A stretch of 64,000 bases of DNA from Pseudodonghicola sp048268305 (GCF_048268305.1 NZ_JBLWVT010000009.1:62001-126000); one strand, 5' to 3'. Shown: positions 43,879-53,558, counted from the stretch's first letter. Numbers and translations: made by a program. The notes: a model not told the origin generated them from the letters alone.

Positions 43879-45891
43879 ATGACCAACCCGATCCTCTCTG
43901 ACTGGAAGACCCCGTTCGAGATTGCCCCCTTCGACCAGATCGGCGACGAGGATTTCGCCCCCGCGCTGGATGTGGCGCTGGCCGAGCATGACGTCGAGAT
44001 GAAGGCGATCGCCGAAAACCCCGAGGCGCCGAGCTTCGCCAATACCATCGAGGCGCTGGAAGGCGCCGGGCGCGATCTCGACAAGGTTCTGTCGGTTTTC
44101 TTCACCGTGGCGGGTGCGGACAGCAATCCCAAGCGGCAGGAGTTGCAGCGCGATTTCTCCCCCCGCCTCGCCAAGCACTGGGCCGAGATTTCGGCCAACA
44201 AGGCGCTGTTCGCCCGGGTGGCCGATCTCTGGGCCCGCAAGGACGATCTGGGGCTGACGCCGGAGCAGGAGCGGGTGCTGATGCTGACCCATCGCGGCTT
44301 CGTTCGCTCCGGCGCGGCGCTGGAGGGGGAGGCCGAGGCGCGGATGAAGGAGATCAAGGCGCGGCTGGCGGTGCTGGGCACCGAATTCACCCAGAATCTG
44401 CTGGCCGATGAGAGCGAGTGGTTCATTGAACTCTCCGAGGCCGATCTTGACGGCCTGCCCGATTTCGTTCTCGCCGCCGCCCGCGCGGCGGGGGAGGAGA
44501 AGGGAGCGCAAGGCCCGGTGATCACCCTGTCGCGGTCGCTGATCGTGCCCTTCCTGCAATTCTCCTCCCGCCGCGATCTGCGCGAGAAGGCCTATCTGGC
44601 CTGGGCGGCGCGCGGCGCCAATGGCGGCAAGACCGACAACCGCGCCATCGCCGCCGAAATCCTCAAGCTGCGCGAGGAACGCGCGCATCTGTTGGGGTAT
44701 GAGAATTTCGCCGCCTTCAAGCTGGAAACCGAGATGGCCAAGACGCCCGCCCGGGTGAAGGAGCTGTTGATGGATGTCTGGGGCCCGGCCAAGGCGCGGG
44801 CGGAGGCGGATGGCGAAATCCTGACCCGGATGATGCATGCCGAGGGCGGCAATGGCGATCTGGAACCCTGGGACTGGCGCTACTATGCCGAGAAGCGGCG
44901 CCGCGCCGAATACGACCTCGATGAGGCGGAACTGAAACCCTATCTGCAGCTCGAAAAGATGCGCGAGGCGGCCTTTGCCTGCGCCAACCGCCTGTTCGGG
45001 CTGGAGTTCGAGCCGCTCGACGTGGCGCTCTATCATCCCGATTGCCTGGCCTGGAATGTGACGCGGAATGGCCAACATCTGGCGGTCTTCATCGGGGATT
45101 ATTTCGCGCGCGGCTCGAAGCGCTCGGGCGCCTGGTGTTCGGCGATGCGCAGCCAGGCGAAATATCCCGAGGTGCAGACCCCGGTGGTGATCAACGTCTG
45201 CAACTTCGCCAAGTCGACGCCGGCGCTGCTGTCCTATGACGACGCCCGCACGCTGTTTCACGAATTCGGCCATGCGCTGCACCAGATGCTGTCGAATGTG
45301 ACCTATGAGAGCATCTCCGGCACCTCGGTGGCGCGCGATTTCGTCGAATTGCCGAGCCAGCTGTTCGAACATTGGCTGGAAGTGCCCGAGGTCTTGAGCG
45401 AATTCGCCACCCATGTGGAGACCGGCGCGCCGATGCCCGAGGCGATGCGCGACAAGGTGTTGAAGGCCGCGACCTTCGACATGGGGTTCCAGACGGTGGA
45501 ATACGTGGCCTCGGCCCTGGTCGATCTGGAATTCCACGACGGCCCGGCGCCCACCGATCCGATGGCGAAACAGGCCGAGGTTCTGGCCGAGCTTGGGATG
45601 CCGCACGCCATCGGCATGCGCCACGCGACGCCGCAATTCGCCCATGTCTTCTCGGGCGACGGCTATAGCTCGGGTTACTACAGCTACATGTGGTCCGAGG
45701 TGATGGACGCCGATGCCTTCGCCTCTTTCGAGGAGGCGGGCGGCGCCTTCGATCCCGAGCGCGCCAAGTCGCTGGAAGACAATATCCTGTCGAAGGGCGG
45801 CTCGGAGGATCCGGAAGATCTCTACAAGGCTTTCCGCGGCCGTCTGCCGGGGGTCGAGGCGCTGCTCAAGGGGCGTGGCCTGGCGGCCTGA
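43879..45891 (+). CDS. M3 family metallopeptidase (Dcp/oligopeptidase-like)
   Basis: This 670-residue zinc peptidase has the HEXXH site in LFHEFGHALHQM near residue 460 and the third ligand Glu in the following YESISGTSVARDFVELPSQ. The N-terminus TNPILSDWKTPFEIAPFD and C-terminus FSGDGYSSGYYSYMWSEVMDAD match peptidyl-dipeptidase Dcp and oligopeptidase A. It degrades oligopeptides in the cytoplasm. GGAGATACCCG precedes the chosen ATG. Confidence 0.93.
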   Translation: MTNPILSDWKTPFEIAPFDQIGDEDFAPALDVALAEHDVEMKAIAENPEAPSFANTIEALEGAGRDLDKVLSVFFTVAGADSNPKRQELQRDFSPRLAKHWAEISANKALFARVADLWARKDDLGLTPEQERVLMLTHRGFVRSGAALEGEAEARMKEIKARLAVLGTEFTQNLLADESEWFIELSEADLDGLPDFVLAAARAAGEEKGAQGPVITLSRSLIVPFLQFSSRRDLREKAYLAWAARGANGGKTDNRAIAAEILKLREERAHLLGYENFAAFKLETEMAKTPARVKELLMDVWGPAKARAEADGEILTRMMHAEGGNGDLEPWDWRYYAEKRRRAEYDLDEAELKPYLQLEKMREAAFACANRLFGLEFEPLDVALYHPDCLAWNVTRNGQHLAVFIGDYFARGSKRSGAWCSAMRSQAKYPEVQTPVVINVCNFAKSTPALLSYDDARTLFHEFGHALHQMLSNVTYESISGTSVARDFVELPSQLFEHWLEVPEVLSEFATHVETGAPMPEAMRDKVLKAATFDMGFQTVEYVASALVDLEFHDGPAPTDPMAKQAEVLAELGMPHAIGMRHATPQFAHVFSGDGYSSGYYSYMWSEVMDADAFASFEEAGGAFDPERAKSLEDNILSKGGSEDPEDLYKAFRGRLPGVEALLKGRGLAA

Positions 45892-45894
45892 TTG

Positions 45895-46035
45895 CGCCTG
45901 CGGCGCAAGCCTCCGGCGGCCGTATTTGGACCGAGAAGAAGCCGCGGCCCCGCGTAGGGGCTGCCTCGCGCTGGCAGGGAGGGGCGCGGCGCCTTTCGGC
46001 TTCTTCTCGTCTCAAATACGGAAAAACCGACAGGG
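45895..46035. repeat. Dispersed intergenic repeat, copy 4, with an inverted second arm
   Basis: GCGCCTGCGGCGCAAGCCTCC starts the copy (quoted in part). Two 24-bp arms, at 45921-45944 and 45997-46020, are inverted copies matching at 21 of 24 positions, both containing TATTTG and GAGAAGAAGCCG or complement. They can pair around a 52-bp centre. The element lies between convergent genes and could end both transcripts. Confidence 0.8.
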
Positions 46036-46047
46036 ACGCCGGGCGCC

Positions 46048-46986
46048 TCAATAGCCGAGAGAGCGGTCGACCAGATGCAGGAGCGGCTCTCCTGCCTCGC
46101 CACGCCGGACGTTTTCCGCGACCACCTCCGAGGCGGTGGCGACACGGGTTTCCGAGGCGATATGCGGGGTGACGGTGACCTTGGGGTGGGCCCAATAGGG
46201 ATCGTCGGCGGGCAGTGGTTCGATCCGGAAGGCGTCGAGCGTGGCATGGGCGATCTGGCCGCTGTCGAGCGCCGCCAGCAGCGCCGCGTCGGTAATCAGC
46301 GCGCCACGGCCGGGGTTCAGGACCACGGCGCCGCGGGGGAGCTCTCCGATGGTTTTGGCATTCAAGATGTCGCGGGTCGCCGGGGTGTCGGGCAGCAGCA
46401 GCACCAGGATGTCGGCGGTGGCCAGCGCCTCGGTCAGACCGGCGTCGCCCGAGAGGCAGGTGAGTCCGTCGACCGCCTTGGCGCTGCGGCTCCAGCCGGT
46501 GACCGGAAAGCCGAGCGCGGCGAGCGCTTGGCCGCAGGCGGAGCCGAGCGTGCCGAGGCCGAGGATCGTTACCCGCCGGTCCTGCGCCAGGGGCGGCGCG
46601 ACCGGATCCCAGATGCCGGTCTGGCCGAGGATATGGGCATCCATCCCGAGGTGATGGCGCAGCACATGGCCGGTCACCCATTCCGTCATGCCCTGGGTCA
46701 GCCCGTGATCGACCATGCGGGCCAGCGGCACCGTGAGCGTGGGGTTCTCGATCACCGTCTCGATCCCGGCCCAGAGGCTCAGCACCGCCTTCAGACGGGG
46801 GAATTGGGTGAAATCGTGATCGGTGGCGCCGCCCGGGGCATAGACGATGTAATCGACCTCGGCCGCGGGCAGATCCTCGCCCAGCCGAAAGTCGTTGAGC
46901 CCCTTGGTCTCCAGCGCGCGGGTCAGGGGCGCCTGATAGTCGGCCCAGCGTTTCGGGGTGGAGAGGAAGAGGATATTCGTCGTCAT
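46048..46986 (-). CDS. ghrA: Glyoxylate/hydroxypyruvate reductase A-like dehydrogenase
   Basis: This 312-residue D-2-hydroxyacid dehydrogenase has the Rossmann motif VTILGLGTLGSACGQAL (near 139) and the catalytic set: an Arg in NPGRGALI, a Glu in the EPLPADDPYW region and the His in VTPHIAS. It probably reduces glyoxylate and hydroxypyruvate with NADPH. It starts 29 bp after rodA in the same direction and may be a tail gene of the mre operon. Confidence 0.88.
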   Translation of the reverse strand: MTTNILFLSTPKRWADYQAPLTRALETKGLNDFRLGEDLPAAEVDYIVYAPGGATDHDFTQFPRLKAVLSLWAGIETVIENPTLTVPLARMVDHGLTQGMTEWVTGHVLRHHLGMDAHILGQTGIWDPVAPPLAQDRRVTILGLGTLGSACGQALAALGFPVTGWSRSAKAVDGLTCLSGDAGLTEALATADILVLLLPDTPATRDILNAKTIGELPRGAVVLNPGRGALITDAALLAALDSGQIAHATLDAFRIEPLPADDPYWAHPKVTVTPHIASETRVATASEVVAENVRRGEAGEPLLHLVDRSLGY

Positions 46987-47015
46987 GGTCCTGTGGTCTT
47001 TCCCTGGGTCAAGGT

Positions 47016-48155
47016 TCAGCGGGGCCGATGGACATGGGCGCTTTGCACGATGCCGAAGGCGGCCATCAAGACCAGCATGGCCGAGCCGCCATAGCTGACC
47101 ATCGGCAGCGGCACCCCCACCACCGGCGCCAGCCCCATCACCATCGACATGTTGACGGCGAAGAACAGGAAGAAGGTGATCGCGATCCCCATGGTGGCGA
47201 GCGAGGAGAACCTGTCACGTTCCGACAGCGCCGAGGCGATGCAGAAGACGATGATCAGCGCATAGAGCGTCAGCAGCGACACCCCGCCGATGAAGCCGAA
47301 TTCCTCGGCCAATGTGGTAAAGATGAAGTCGGTGTGCTTTTCGGGCAGGAAGTTCAGCCGCGATTGCGTACCCTGCATGAAGCCGCGCCCGGCCCAGCCG
47401 CCCGATCCCAGCGCGATCTTCGACTGGGTGATATGATAGCCCGCCCCCAGCGGGTCGCTGCCGGGGTCGAGGAAGGTATCAATCCGGCGGAACTGGTAAT
47501 CTTTCAAAAGCTGCCAGGGCGTGCCGCGGGATTCGAAGACCGCGGTGACCAGCCCGACGCTGACCGCCAGGACAAAGGCGAAATAGCCCCAGTGGACGCC
47601 GGCCAGGAACATCACCCCGGCCCCGGCGATCAGCAGCAGCAGCGCGGTGCCGAGGTCGGGCTGTTTCAGCACCAGCGCCGTCGGCAGCAGGATCAGCACC
47701 ACCGGCACCAGCACCCAGAACAGGCGCGAGGTTTTCTGTGCCGGCAGCCAGTCGTAATAGGCCGCCAGCATCATCACCAGGGTGATCTTGGTCAGCTCCG
47801 AGGGTTGCAGCCGCATGAACCCGAGGTCGATCCAGCGTTGCGCCCCCATGCCGATCGAGCCGAAGAACTCCACCGCGAACAGGAGCAGCAACGACAGCCC
47901 ATAGGCCATCGCCGCCATGTTGCGCCAGAACCAGATCGGCACCATGGCGATCACGAACATCACGGAGAGCCCCATGGCAAAGCGCTTGATCTGCGGCTCT
48001 GCCCAGGGTGAGAAGGAACCTCCCGCGACCGAATAGAGCATCAGCACGCCGACGCCCGCGACCGAGATCAGCAGCAGTGTCAGCGGCCAGTTCAGATAGA
48101 GGATCTTGCGAAAGCCGGTCGGGGCGGATTTGACGGCATATTCCAGATAGCTCAT
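47016..48155 (-). CDS. rodA: Peptidoglycan glycosyltransferase RodA
   Basis: This 379-residue SEDS protein has about ten membrane helices. Conserved blocks include GSIGMGAQRWIDLGFMRLQPSEL, the Asp-bearing loop DTFLDPGSDPLGAGYHITQSKIALGSGG (quoted in part: YHITQSKIA) and LPEKHTDFIFTTLAEEFGF. It polymerises glycan strands with PBP2 in the elongasome. Its ATG overlaps the mrdA stop. Confidence 0.97.
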   Translation of the reverse strand: MSYLEYAVKSAPTGFRKILYLNWPLTLLLISVAGVGVLMLYSVAGGSFSPWAEPQIKRFAMGLSVMFVIAMVPIWFWRNMAAMAYGLSLLLLFAVEFFGSIGMGAQRWIDLGFMRLQPSELTKITLVMMLAAYYDWLPAQKTSRLFWVLVPVVLILLPTALVLKQPDLGTALLLLIAGAGVMFLAGVHWGYFAFVLAVSVGLVTAVFESRGTPWQLLKDYQFRRIDTFLDPGSDPLGAGYHITQSKIALGSGGWAGRGFMQGTQSRLNFLPEKHTDFIFTTLAEEFGFIGGVSLLTLYALIIVFCIASALSERDRFSSLATMGIAITFFLFFAVNMSMVMGLAPVVGVPLPMVSYGGSAMLVLMAAFGIVQSAHVHRPR

Positions 48156-50095
48156 GCGCGGCCGCTTTCTTCTGCGTCGCGACGCTGGCGTTCCAGGCGC
48201 AGACGCTCCTGCAGATCCTTGACGCGATCGCGGTCCTTGGCGGGGTAGGCGGTCAGCGGCGGGGTGCCGCCATAGAGCGCCTGAAGCATGATGTCGCGCG
48301 CCACCGGGGCCGCGACCGAAGAGCCGCCACCGCCATGTTCGATCACCACGGCGACCGCGTATTTCGGTTTGTCATAGGGGGCGAAGCAGATGAAAAGCGC
48401 GTGGTCGCGCCGCTCCCAGGGCAGATTCTCGTTGCGCACGACGCCGGCGGCGCGCTCGGCGGTGGTGATGTTGCGGACCTGGCTGGTGCCGGTCTTGCCG
48501 GCCATGCGGAAGGTCTCCTCGATGATCCGGCTGCCATAGGCGGTGCCACGGCGATCGTTCAACACCGCGAACATCCCCTTGCGCAGGGTGCGCAGGTTGC
48601 CCTGATTGAGCGCCATCATCTCGCCAGCGCCCGAGGGCTGTTCAACCCCGTCGATCGACTTGATCAGCCGCGGCGTAACCTCACGCCCCGTCGCAATCCG
48701 GGCGGTCATCACCGCCAGTTGCATCGGCGAGGCGAGGGTATAGCCCTGACCGATCGACGAGTTGGCGGTGTCACCGATCAGCCAATCCTGGCCATGGACG
48801 CGTTGTTTCCACTCGCGGTTGGGCGCCAGGCCGCGGGCGACGGCGGACATCGGCAGATCGTGGCGCACACCGATGCCGAAGCGTTGGGCCATGGCGGAAA
48901 TCTTGTCGATCCCCACCTTCAGGGCGAGATCATAGTAATAGACGTCGCAGCTCTGCTTCAGCGAGGTTTCCAGATCCACATGACCATGCCCGCCGCGCCG
49001 CCAGCAGTGGAAGCGGCGGCCGGCGACCTCGAGATATCCGGGGCAATAGACGGTGTCAGAGGGGCCGATGATTCCCTCTTCCAGCGCCGCCATGGCGGTG
49101 ATCATCTTGAAGGTGGAGCCGGGAGGATAGACCCCCTGCACCGATTTCGAGGCGAGTGGACGATAGGGGTCGTTGGTCAGCTTGCTGTATTCCGCGACCG
49201 AAATGCCGCGCACGAACATGTTGGGGTCGAAGCTGGGGGCGGAGGCGATGGCGCGCAGATCGCCGGTCTCGCAGTCGATCACCACGGCGCTGGCGCTTTC
49301 ATGGTCCAGCCGGGCGTGAACATAGGCCTGCAGCTCGGCGTCGATGGTCAACTGCAGGTCGGCACCAGGCTGGCCCTCGCGGCGGTCAAGCTCGCGCATG
49401 ACGCGGCCGGTGGCGTTGACCTCGACCCGCTTGGCGCCGGCCTTGCCACGCAGCATGTCCTCGCATTTCGCCTCGAGCCCGACCTTGCCGATCTGGAAGC
49501 GCGGAATGCGCAGCACCGGTTCGGGATCTTCCATCTTGCTGAGATCGTAATCGCTGACCGGGCCGACATAGCCGATCACATGCGCCAGGTCGGGGCCGCG
49601 CGGATAAAGCCGGGTCAGGCCAACCTCGGGGGTGATGCCGGGCAGGGCAGGGGCGTTGACCGCGACTTTCGAGATATCGTCCCAGCCCATCTGGTCGGCC
49701 AGCGTCACCGGCAGGAAGGGCGGGCTGCGGCGCATCTCGGTCAGAGCCCGGTCCAGCTCCTCCTGATTGAGCGGGATCAACTCGGACAGGTTCTTCAGCA
49801 CCTGATCGACATCGCCGGCATCCTCGCGCACGATGACGACGCGATAGCTGGGCGAATTCTGCGCCAGCACATTGCCGTTGCGGTCGAAAATCTTGCCTCG
49901 GGTCGGCGGGATCAGGCGGATGTTGATACGGTTCTCTTCGGCCAGCAGGCGGAACTGATCGGCCTGATCGACCTGCAGATAGCGCATCCGCATCGCCAGC
50001 CCGCCGGCAAAGGCCAGTTGCAGACCGCCCACCAGCAGGGTGCGCCGGTTGGTGGAGCGTTGCAGCAGCGTCAATTCGCGGGGATTGCGTCTCAT
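48152..50095 (-). CDS. mrdA: Penicillin-binding protein 2 (transpeptidase)
   Basis: This 647-residue class B PBP has an N-terminal membrane anchor, a dimerisation domain and a transpeptidase domain with SxxK in YPPGSTFKMIT, the second motif SCD (KQSCDVYYYDLAL) and KTGT (AGKTGTSQV). It cross-links peptidoglycan during elongation. The ATG at 50095 overlaps the mreD stop, so the longer frame running back into mreD was rejected. Confidence 0.96.
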   Translation of the reverse strand: MRRNPRELTLLQRSTNRRTLLVGGLQLAFAGGLAMRMRYLQVDQADQFRLLAEENRINIRLIPPTRGKIFDRNGNVLAQNSPSYRVVIVREDAGDVDQVLKNLSELIPLNQEELDRALTEMRRSPPFLPVTLADQMGWDDISKVAVNAPALPGITPEVGLTRLYPRGPDLAHVIGYVGPVSDYDLSKMEDPEPVLRIPRFQIGKVGLEAKCEDMLRGKAGAKRVEVNATGRVMRELDRREGQPGADLQLTIDAELQAYVHARLDHESASAVVIDCETGDLRAIASAPSFDPNMFVRGISVAEYSKLTNDPYRPLASKSVQGVYPPGSTFKMITAMAALEEGIIGPSDTVYCPGYLEVAGRRFHCWRRGGHGHVDLETSLKQSCDVYYYDLALKVGIDKISAMAQRFGIGVRHDLPMSAVARGLAPNREWKQRVHGQDWLIGDTANSSIGQGYTLASPMQLAVMTARIATGREVTPRLIKSIDGVEQPSGAGEMMALNQGNLRTLRKGMFAVLNDRRGTAYGSRIIEETFRMAGKTGTSQVRNITTAERAAGVVRNENLPWERRDHALFICFAPYDKPKYAVAVVIEHGGGGSSVAAPVARDIMLQALYGGTPPLTAYPAKDRDRVKDLQERLRLERQRRDAEESGRA

Positions 50096-50631
50096 CCGCG
50101 GCCTCCCATTGCTTCGGCATCGCTTGGGGTGAGCTTGCGCACGCCCATCAAGGATTGGGTCACCACGACGACCAGCGGATAGGCCAGCATGGTCATCAGC
50201 ATCTGGATCAGGCTGAGGCTGAGCTGGGCCTGCTCCACCGCCAGGATCGCCAGGATCACCCGGTTCAGCACGGTGATCACCAGCAATGTCAGGCAGACCG
50301 CCAGCCATTCGGCGACAAAGCTTGCCCCGCGCAGCGCCGCCGCCCGGTTCTTGAGGGATTCGCTGCCCAGCACCACCAGAAGCGTCATCAACCCGGGGGG
50401 CCGCTGGAACAGCAGGTCGGCCATCAGCATCACTCCGGCGATGATCAGCATCGGGGCATAGTCAGGGCGGCGCAGGCACCAGGCGAAGGCGAAGGCGACC
50501 AACAGGTCCGGCGGCGCCCAGCGGCGCGGCTGGGTGTCGAGCGGCAGCAGGTGAAAGAAGATGATCAATACCCCCAGCCCCAGGAAGGCGGCCCGCATCA
50601 GCCACAGCCGGGAGGTGGAGAAATTAGCCAT
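50092..50631 (-). CDS. mreD: Rod shape-determining protein MreD
   Basis: This 179-residue protein has about five hydrophobic helices, as expected of MreD. Sequence conservation in this family is weak, so the call rests on topology, length and its place between mreC and mrdA. Blocks such as RRPDYAPMLIIAGVMLMADLL fit. It starts within the mreC stop region (8-bp overlap). Confidence 0.9.
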   Translation of the reverse strand: MANFSTSRLWLMRAAFLGLGVLIIFFHLLPLDTQPRRWAPPDLLVAFAFAWCLRRPDYAPMLIIAGVMLMADLLFQRPPGLMTLLVVLGSESLKNRAAALRGASFVAEWLAVCLTLLVITVLNRVILAILAVEQAQLSLSLIQMLMTMLAYPLVVVVTQSLMGVRKLTPSDAEAMGGRG

Positions 50632-51556
50632 CTTTGCCCTTCCCCGGTGGCGTGCCGCCGCCTGTCGCCGCGGGCTCGGTCGGCTTGGCCGCCTCACCCG
50701 AGGGCAGGACGACATCGCCCGGGTCGGTCACCGTCTCGGTGCCGTGGTGGCGCAGCACGCGCAGGAATTCCAGCCGTTCGTAATCCGCCGCCAGCCGCAC
50801 CCGCAGCCGTCCGCTGGGGTCGGCGGCAACCTGGCCGATCAGAAGGCCGGCGGGAAACACCCCGCCGTCGCCCGAGGTCAGCACCCGGTCGCCGGGGCGA
50901 ACCAGATCGGGGTTTTCCAGAAAGTCGATCAGGGGCGCGGCGGTGTTGTTGCCGGTGATCAGCGCGGTCTGTCGCGACGGCTGGATGATCGCCGGGATCG
51001 AGCTTGAGGCATCGGTGAGCAGAATCACCCGCGACGTATTCTCGCCGGTTCCCGAAATCCGCCCGACCAGACCGATGCCGTCCATCGCCGCCCAGCCGTC
51101 GCGGATGCCGTCGCGGGCGCCGACGTTGAGCAGCACCGATTGCCGGAAGGGCGAACCCGAGTCGGCCAGCACCACGCCGGTGATATAGGTCAGCCTGGGA
51201 TCGAGCCGGACATTGTTCAGATCGAGCAGCCGGGCGTTTTCCTGTTCAAGCTGCAGCGCCGCCTCTTTCCAGGCCTTCATCTGCCGCAGCTCGCGGCGCA
51301 GTTCCTGATTCTGTTCTGACAGCCGCCGATAGCTCTTGAAGTCGCGCAGCAGGTTGATGGTGCTGGTGACCGGGGCCAGCGCCCAGTCCATCGGCGGCAC
51401 CACCCGGTCGACCACCTGGGCACGGAAGCGTTCGACGCGCGGGCTGTCGATGCGCCAGACCAGGAAGATGCCGATCAGGCAAAGCACCACGATCCCAAGC
51501 ACCAGCCGGCGCAAGGGGGCGGTGTAATCGTCGCGCTGCGAACGGTCCCTGGCCAA
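50624..51556 (-). CDS. mreC: Rod shape-determining protein MreC
   Basis: This 310-residue protein has one N-terminal helix (LVLGIVVLCLIGIFLVW), a periplasmic coiled coil (about residues 70-115, RRLSEQNQELRRELRQMKAW) and two beta-barrel domains that scaffold PBP2 and RodA. The C-terminal 35 residues are a Pro/Gly-rich tail. The start codon is TTG at 51556, preceded by GGAAGGAAG; no nearby ATG suits. Confidence 0.93.
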   Translation of the reverse strand: MARDRSQRDDYTAPLRRLVLGIVVLCLIGIFLVWRIDSPRVERFRAQVVDRVVPPMDWALAPVTSTINLLRDFKSYRRLSEQNQELRRELRQMKAWKEAALQLEQENARLLDLNNVRLDPRLTYITGVVLADSGSPFRQSVLLNVGARDGIRDGWAAMDGIGLVGRISGTGENTSRVILLTDASSSIPAIIQPSRQTALITGNNTAAPLIDFLENPDLVRPGDRVLTSGDGGVFPAGLLIGQVAADPSGRLRVRLAADYERLEFLRVLRHHGTETVTDPGDVVLPSGEAAKPTEPAATGGGTPPGKGKDG

Positions 51557-51614
51557 TGGCTTCCTTCCGTCACCCCGGGCGCGGGCGCCCGGTTGGCGTC
51601 AAACCTCGCGCCGA

Positions 51615-52661
51615 TCAGCTATCGTAGTCGATGGCGTGGCGCAGTTGCTTTTCGTATTCCAGCGCCTTGCCGGTGCCGAGGGCAACGCAGTTCAGGCTTT
51701 CGTCGGCGATCGAAACCGCCAGCCCGGTCTGTTCGCGCAGCGCCAGATCCAGGTCGCCCAGAAGCGCGCCACCGCCGGTCAGCATCACGCCGCGGTCGAC
51801 GATATCGGCGGCCAGATCGGGAGGGGTGGTTTCCAGCGCGGTCATCACCGCCTCGCAGATCTGCTGCACCGGCTCGGCCAGCGCCTCGGCGATCTGCGCC
51901 TGGGTGACCTCGATTTCCTTCGGCACACCGTTGAGCAGGTCACGGCCCCGGATCTGCATCGAGGTGCCGCGGCCGTCGTCGGGCATGCGGGCGGTGCCGA
52001 TGGTGGTCTTGATCCGCTCGGCGGTGCTTTCGCCGATCAGCAGGTTCATGTTGCGCCGCAGATAGGAGATGATCGCCTCGTCCATACGGTCACCGCCGAC
52101 GCGCACCGAACGCGCATAGACGATGTCGCCCAGCGACAGAACCGCAACTTCGGTGGTGCCGCCGCCGATGTCGACGACCATCGAGCCGGTGGGATCGGTG
52201 ATCGGCATGCCGGCACCGATGGCGGCGGCGATCGGTTCGGCGATCAGCCCGGCGCGACGCGCACCGGCGGACAGAACCGACTGGCGAATCGCGCGTTTCT
52301 CGACCGGCGTGGCGCCATGGGGCACACAGACGATGATCTTCGGCTTCGAGAAGGTCGAGCGCTTGTGCACCTTGCGGATGAAATGCTTGATCATCTCCTC
52401 GGCGGTGTCGAAATCCGCGATGACGCCATCGCGCATCGGCCGGATCGCCTGGATCGAGCCGGGGGTGCGGCCCAGCATCAGCTTGGCATCCTCACCCACG
52501 GCGAGGACTTTTTTGACGCCGTCCTTGATATGATAGGCGACGACGGAAGGCTCGGACAAAATGATACCCCGGCCTTTCACGTAGACCAGCGTATTCGCCG
52601 TGCCGAGGTCGATCGCCATATCCGAAGAAAAGAGACCGCCCAGATTTCCAAACACCGCCAT
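51615..52661 (-). CDS. mreB: Rod shape-determining protein MreB
   Basis: This 348-residue actin homologue has the phosphate-1 motif DLGTANTLVYVKGRGI (near 18), phosphate-2 VVDIGGGTTEVAVLSLG and the adenosine motif MLTGGGALLGDLD. It polymerises under the membrane and guides RodA/PBP2. It is the first gene of the mreBCD-mrdA-rodA operon, so its promoter should lie in the 224 bp upstream. Confidence 0.98.
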   Translation of the reverse strand: MAVFGNLGGLFSSDMAIDLGTANTLVYVKGRGIILSEPSVVAYHIKDGVKKVLAVGEDAKLMLGRTPGSIQAIRPMRDGVIADFDTAEEMIKHFIRKVHKRSTFSKPKIIVCVPHGATPVEKRAIRQSVLSAGARRAGLIAEPIAAAIGAGMPITDPTGSMVVDIGGGTTEVAVLSLGDIVYARSVRVGGDRMDEAIISYLRRNMNLLIGESTAERIKTTIGTARMPDDGRGTSMQIRGRDLLNGVPKEIEVTQAQIAEALAEPVQQICEAVMTALETTPPDLAADIVDRGVMLTGGGALLGDLDLALREQTGLAVSIADESLNCVALGTGKALEYEKQLRHAIDYDS

Positions 52662-52740
52662 TCGTGTGTGATCCTGCTGAAATGCTACAGATTTGCCTCA
52701 CGACTCTCTCGGCCGCTTGACTTTTGCCTTATATGCGTCA

Positions 52741-52776
52741 GCGCCACCGGGCGAAAGGGTGGAATCCGGTGGGCGC
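52741..52776. repeat. Inverted repeat upstream of mreB
   Basis: GCGCCACCGG (52741-52750) pairs with CCGGTGGGCGC (52766-52776) apart from one bulged base; the inner CCACCGG/CCGGTGG arms are perfect. It lies 80-115 bp upstream of mreB and 109 bp past the TetR stop. It could be the TetR transcript end or an mreB control site. Confidence 0.45.
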
Positions 52777-52884
52777 GCCTTTTCGCCGGGTGATCGCGAG
52801 ACTGTGTGTTTCGCAGGCTGGCGGCGGCGGCATTCGGGCTGTGCAGATATCACGGAGGATGTGCGAGGGGTGGGCCATTCCCTG

Positions 52885-53472
52885 TCAGCCCTGCCCGAGA
52901 TAGCCCAGCACGGCGCGGCGGCAGCGGGCGGCAAGGGCGGGGCCGCCGGTCTCGCCGGCGCGGGCGGCGGCGTCGATCATTCCCTTGCAGATCGCGGCGA
53001 CATCCCTTGCCTCCTCGCGACCAGCGCCGGGCCGCAACCGGCGCACCACATCCAGGGTGAGATCGGCGATCTCCGCCGAGAGGCGGTCGGTTTCGGGCTC
53101 AAGCTCCAGCCCATGGTCAAGGGGTTCCAGCGCCAGCGCCAGGGCGGGTCGCGCGAATTGATGCGCCAGCGCCGCCTGGATCAGCCCGTCGACGGCGGCT
53201 TCCGGCGGTAGCTCCCCCGTGCCGGAGAGGCTGGCCCGCATCTGGTTGAGCAGGGCGCGCCGCTGGTCGCGGATCAGGGCGGTCAGGATCGCCTCCTTGT
53301 TGGGAAAATACTGATAGAGCGATCCGATGCTGACGCCGGCGCGGCGGGCGATCTCGTTGGTGGTCAAAGCCGCCATCCCGCCCGATTCGAGAATGCGAGC
53401 GGCCGCCTCGAGGATCGCGGCCTGAGTGGCGCGGGACCGGGCCTGTCTGGCGGTTTTCCTGGGCTGATGCAT
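52885..53472 (-). CDS. TetR family transcriptional regulator
   Basis: This 195-residue repressor-type protein has an N-terminal helix-turn-helix: TNEIARRAGVSIGSLYQYFPNKEAILTAL (about residues 37-65, quoted only as location with GVSIGSLYQYFPNK). The C-terminal ligand domain is not assignable. The ATG at 53472 is preferred over a GTG at 53523 because the latter would lie inside a 16-bp palindrome that is the probable operator. It is divergent from the darcynin-like gene, its likely target. Confidence 0.87.
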   Translation of the reverse strand: MHQPRKTARQARSRATQAAILEAAARILESGGMAALTTNEIARRAGVSIGSLYQYFPNKEAILTALIRDQRRALLNQMRASLSGTGELPPEAAVDGLIQAALAHQFARPALALALEPLDHGLELEPETDRLSAEIADLTLDVVRRLRPGAGREEARDVAAICKGMIDAAARAGETGGPALAARCRRAVLGYLGQG

Positions 53473-53507
53473 GGGGGCGCGGCGATTTGGGAAGGCGAGT
53501 TGAGAAG

Positions 53508-53523
53508 GTGAGTATTCGCTCAC
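53508..53523. promoter_or_regulatory. Probable TetR operator
   Basis: GTGAGTATTCGCTCAC is an inverted repeat with perfect 5-bp arms (GTGAG/CTCAC) around a 6-bp centre. It lies between the divergent TetR and darcynin-like genes, 36 bp from both starts, as TetR operators usually do. Confidence 0.7.
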
Positions 53524-53558
53524 ATTCTTGTCCCGAAGGCAACGGAAGGGAAATACTC

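Noticed and set aside
53473..53523. Longer N-terminus for the TetR regulator from a GTG at 53523
   Set aside because: It would place the start codon inside the probable operator and adds residues not typical before the helix-turn-helix domain.
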